The notes under the pieces: generated by a model | The model's database searches: none | Told to the model about the DNA's origin: nothing | Seen by the model: only the letters and a program-made list of their open reading frames with translations | Translations under genes and position numbers: made by a program | NCBI GenBank assembly: GCA_003993805.1 | Contig: RSEF01000003.1 | Span: forward strand, 36,909,130 to 36,973,129 | Length of the DNA: 64,000 bases | From: Himantopus leucocephalus | Lineage: Eukaryota; Chordata; Aves; Charadriiformes; Recurvirostridae | Reading direction: 5' to 3' | Shown: in pieces, positions 60,691 through 64,000 of the stretch | Numbering within the stretch: position 1 is the stretch's first letter | Layout: the number at the start of each line of letters is the position of its first letter

Positions 60691-63600
60691 ATTCAATTCA
60701 TCTCTTCCAGTATCCACTTTGGCTGAGCTTGCTCATGGTGGTGAGGCAGCTACACCATCCTTCAGACTACATTTATTTTAGCAATAACATAAGTTGTAGA
60801 ATAGCCAATTCACAGCCATCATTGCCATAGCAGATGAAAGGTAAATGCCTGGCAGACTTGCACAGGAGCTTATCTACTTCAGGCTTCTTATTCTTACGCC
60901 CTTACTGTAATAATGTTTCCTGCCTGCAGACCCGTGGGCCAGCTTGACTGGCACATCCCTGTTTTCCATCCCAGGGAGGACAACTACTGTAAGGAGTAGG
61001 CTACTTAGTGCCTGTTAGGTAGGCAAGTCACAGGCTTAGTGCACATGGGACCTTCCTCCACCAGAGGAGGAACAGAACAAAGAAGGAAATTCATCAGTCC
61101 CAGAAGGCCTGTGCAAGATTTATTCTCCTCTGATACCCTGAAAACAGAACGGGACCTGACTGCAAGCTCTGCAGAGGCCGCTGCATGATGGCAAATGTCA
61201 CTCTGCAGGACTGAGAGATAATTTTTTTTTTCTGTCCTGTTAAACAGTGTAATCCTCTGCACTCATTTTCATTAGCAAATCCTGATAAATCTGTTCATTA
61301 GGCAGAAATGTTTATTATATAACAATAAAGTGAAAAGTCTAAGAAGGGAAGGTGAAACATTCCTTTCAGTATCTGTTATGGGAAGAAAGCTTTCAGATAA
61401 CAACCCATCACTGGAATCACAGAAAATGTCTTTTTTGAGCTTCCTGTTTTTCAGACTGAGACAGTAACGACACTCAGCAGCATTTTAATCAAAGAAAAAC
61501 ACGTTTTTCTTCTTTCCCTTCAGCAATTAATCATATTCTAGCTGAAGGAAAATATAAAAAAAAAAAAAACCAACAAACAACAGTCCAAAAAACTCCCCAC
61601 CGCCCTGAAGCAGTCATGCTAAAGGAAGCAAACCCAGCTTTCAGAATCATAAGCTTCTTTGTTCAGGCTTGTTTTGACTTAGTGAAATCTGGAGAAACAT
61701 GTATTTTCCCCTAGATATGAAATACCTCCTTTACACTTCCTGATTTCATTCATAATGTGTTCCTTATCACCATCTGAGAAAAACAGAAGGATTAGAAAAT
61801 AACAAAGCCTGCTTCTTTGGGAAAAAATCTGCAGACAATAAAGATGGGAGTAAGCTCTGTAAGCGATTCTAAATTCCTCTGCTATCTGAAGTGGCAGATC
61901 AAGGTTTTTCCGCAGGTGAAACTTTTTCATATTGAAAGTGAAATATTGCCTTTCTAGCCCATTCAGATCCCAGCTGTAGCCTTCAGGAAAATTCAGTATT
62001 CAACTATTACATCTCTTAATATTTTATTTGCTCCTTATCTTTAATAAGATCTCTGCCAAGAGTTTTGGAGGGTCCCACTTGAAACTATAATTTTCTCTCC
62101 TCAAAATATTTTCATATCCAGCTGCAGAAATTAGGGTTCCTCTACACTTCGCCTCAGTGAGAAACCTGCTGTGCGTGCCTATCCTACTGGATTGCTCCTG
62201 TATTGTTTCTGTTTGTTTGTTTGTTTGAAGTATGGTAACATGGAAACCAGAGTGGTGAATCTGGGGCTTTAAAGAAGGAGACAATCATATTTAATATGGT
62301 CTGTTATCAAGAACTGAGCTGGGAAATCTAACTTGATGAAAACCCCTCTGCTGCTGCAGCACTGACTGGCAGCCACCAGGACTGAATAAAAAGGCTTTCT
62401 ACTTTTCCAAGTCCAAGATGAGAAGTTACTCAAGAATTAAGACTAGTAAAAATCCTATGCTAAGCAAAATTTAGCATAGAGGATTAAGTTTAATGTTTGT
62501 TTATGTTCCTGGGGTAAGATAAACCATGATTAATATGAGATGTGATTTACATACTGGGGTATAAATACATTGGACATTAAACAGTAAAGCCATGCAGTTC
62601 ACACTGCTTGGGGCATTCCTGGGTTACCCAAAGCAAGTATAATTCATGCATGACAGACATGATTTATCACTCCACTACTTTTGCGTTTAAGTCCATGTAT
62701 TATAGCAAAGTTGCACACAGTGGAAAGCTAGAGTAGCATGGTGGTGAGTCAGTACTTATGGGAATTGGTGAAACAGAACAGAAAAAGCTTAAATACCATC
62801 AGTGTGAGGTGAATAGCTAAGAGGAATGCTCTGGATAAAAATGTATAATGAAGTGGAACAATGGAGATAAGATCACATGTCTGTAAACACCTAATTAATA
62901 CATCCGAAGAAATATTCACCTCTGTTTGAATCAGTCAGCCATGTTGGAAAGACAGCTTTGAATTAGAAGAAAGACTACGGGTCTTAAAATGCATTTGAGA
63001 ACAACCCTAAATTTTTACCCTTCTATACCTAGAAGCAGCAGATTGTGGCTCTGCTCTCCTGTGCCAGCATGATATTGGTGTAACTGCACCGGGGGGCATA
63101 GCCGGTACCGTAAAGCTAATGTAATGCAGAGCTGTACCAACCCAATGGACCTCAGCCATAAACTTGCTAACTGCTTTTTAATTGTTCCTAATGACTGCTG
63201 CTATGCTTTGGCATTTAATTTACGTTTATGAAAATGTTAAAAAGGATGATTCATACCAGATTGAGGTCATGGGGAAGGAATACAATGTCATTTTTTTAAT
63301 GCTAAATCTATTTAAGTGGTTTTGCCTAAAGGCAAAGCTTGTGATATTCACATCTACAAAAGCTTCAACCTCCTCACAAAATACACGCTTTTTCATTTGT
63401 AAGTGTATCAGGACAGCCTCTGAAAACAAGATTTCATGTCCAAATATACCACTGGCCAAGCATTATAGAAAAGTCTGTCTTGCCTTATGTGCTTATAAGA
63501 AGTAGTCGCAAAGACTTTCATTCCTCCTCCACTCCCCCACAATTATAAAATTTCTCATTCAGAAGTCACATAGTTTTTAAATTGCATTTTCTGCTGGTTT

Positions 63601-64000
63601 AATGTTCAAAAGTACACTTTGTTTGACTGGAAATGGCTAAAAGGTTATAACTTGTCTGATTATGGATGCAATACATTTACAAGTTCCTCTCCTTTTTTCA
63701 GTGGCTCATACATCTTCCATAAAGCACTCATTAAACACTCCCAGACCAAAGGTAATTTATTTATTGATGTTAGATAGTCCCAAAGTTGCCAGATTGGAGG
63801 AGGCTAAGTTATTAAAGGTTAAAGCTCCTATAAGGGTGTGATGATTTACACAAATATCTGAATAGAAATTTAAGTATCTAGCTTTAGAGTTGAGGGCTGG
63901 TTTTTTAAATATTATTGAAAAAAGCTTGTGCACAGTAGCTGTTTCTCAGAAACAAATGCAAAAATCACTTTATTACATGAAGATAAAACGCCTGCCACAT
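60691..64000. other. Gene-free unique DNA
   Basis: No supported gene or interspersed repeat to the end of the window. It contains a short A run near 61555-61570 and a (TTTG)4 tract at 62211-62226. The 107-codon frame at 63182-63505 lacks splice support and similarity. Confidence 0.5.

Noticed and set aside
60575..60830. Two overlapping frames of 68 and 76 codons
   Set aside because: They translate the ATTCT/GTTCT microsatellite and CR1 tail.
1..64000. CRISPR arrays, tRNA or rRNA genes, bacterial operons
   Set aside because: No regularly spaced repeats, no cloverleaf with the usual A/B box motifs seen by eye, and no prokaryotic gene organisation.

Overview
The window looks like a non-coding stretch of a bird nuclear genome. 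Evidence for a bird is the repeat content: several CR1 LINE 3' ends with their characteristic tail (ATTCTATG-type repeats next to a GGTCCCTTCCAAC-type block), and several solo LTRs of the ERVL-like kind common in neoavian birds. One of the LTRs keeps TG...CA ends and an approximate 5-bp target duplication. The DNA is AT-rich, has few CpGs, carries no dense gene structure, and has no bacterial features (no operons, ribosome binding sites or long ORFs). A non-galliform bird is likely from the LTR families; the species cannot be told from sequence alone.

No complete protein-coding gene is visible. The open frames of 60-160 codons are what AT-rich vertebrate DNA yields by chance, or they fall inside repeats. 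The one clearly recognisable coding remnant is the C-terminal part of CR1 ORF2 at 47375-47674. Three short frames have a good splice acceptor in front (4292-4442 +, 19518-19643 -, 23122-23313 +). They are reported as candidate exons with low confidence. I could not assign any of them to a family, and two would be terminal exons of overlapping genes on opposite strands, so at least one is probably chance.

Layout. 0-9 kb: unique sequence, an ERVL-type solo LTR (2097-2774), a CpG-rich patch beside a (TA)14 tract (4.85-5.26 kb), a truncated LTR (5803-6150) and a minus-strand CR1 tail (8447-8612). 10-13 kb: a problem region of the assembly, with an n inside a poly(A) run, a CR1 tail cut by a 100-N gap, and two ~111-bp near-duplicates each split by a single n; a candidate conserved non-coding element lies between them. 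13-31 kb: mostly AT-rich unique DNA with ancient amniote repeats (14.95 kb, 16.75 kb), a 118-bp direct duplication (18.5 and 19.4 kb) and the weak exon candidates. 31-47 kb: unique DNA, a full solo LTR (36651-37170) directly followed by a CR1 tail, a second candidate conserved element (~41 kb) and two old palindromic repeats (45.4-45.7 kb). 47-64 kb: the longest CR1 fragment, another LTR (about 53.2-53.6 kb), a local duplication (58.7 kb) and a CR1 tail that has grown into an ATTCT/GTTCT microsatellite (60.6 kb).

I searched for a previously undescribed system and do not see one. The window is best described as a gene desert or a very large intron. The points most worth checking are the assembly-type duplications, the acceptor-preceded frames, and the two stretches dense in transcription-factor-like motifs.
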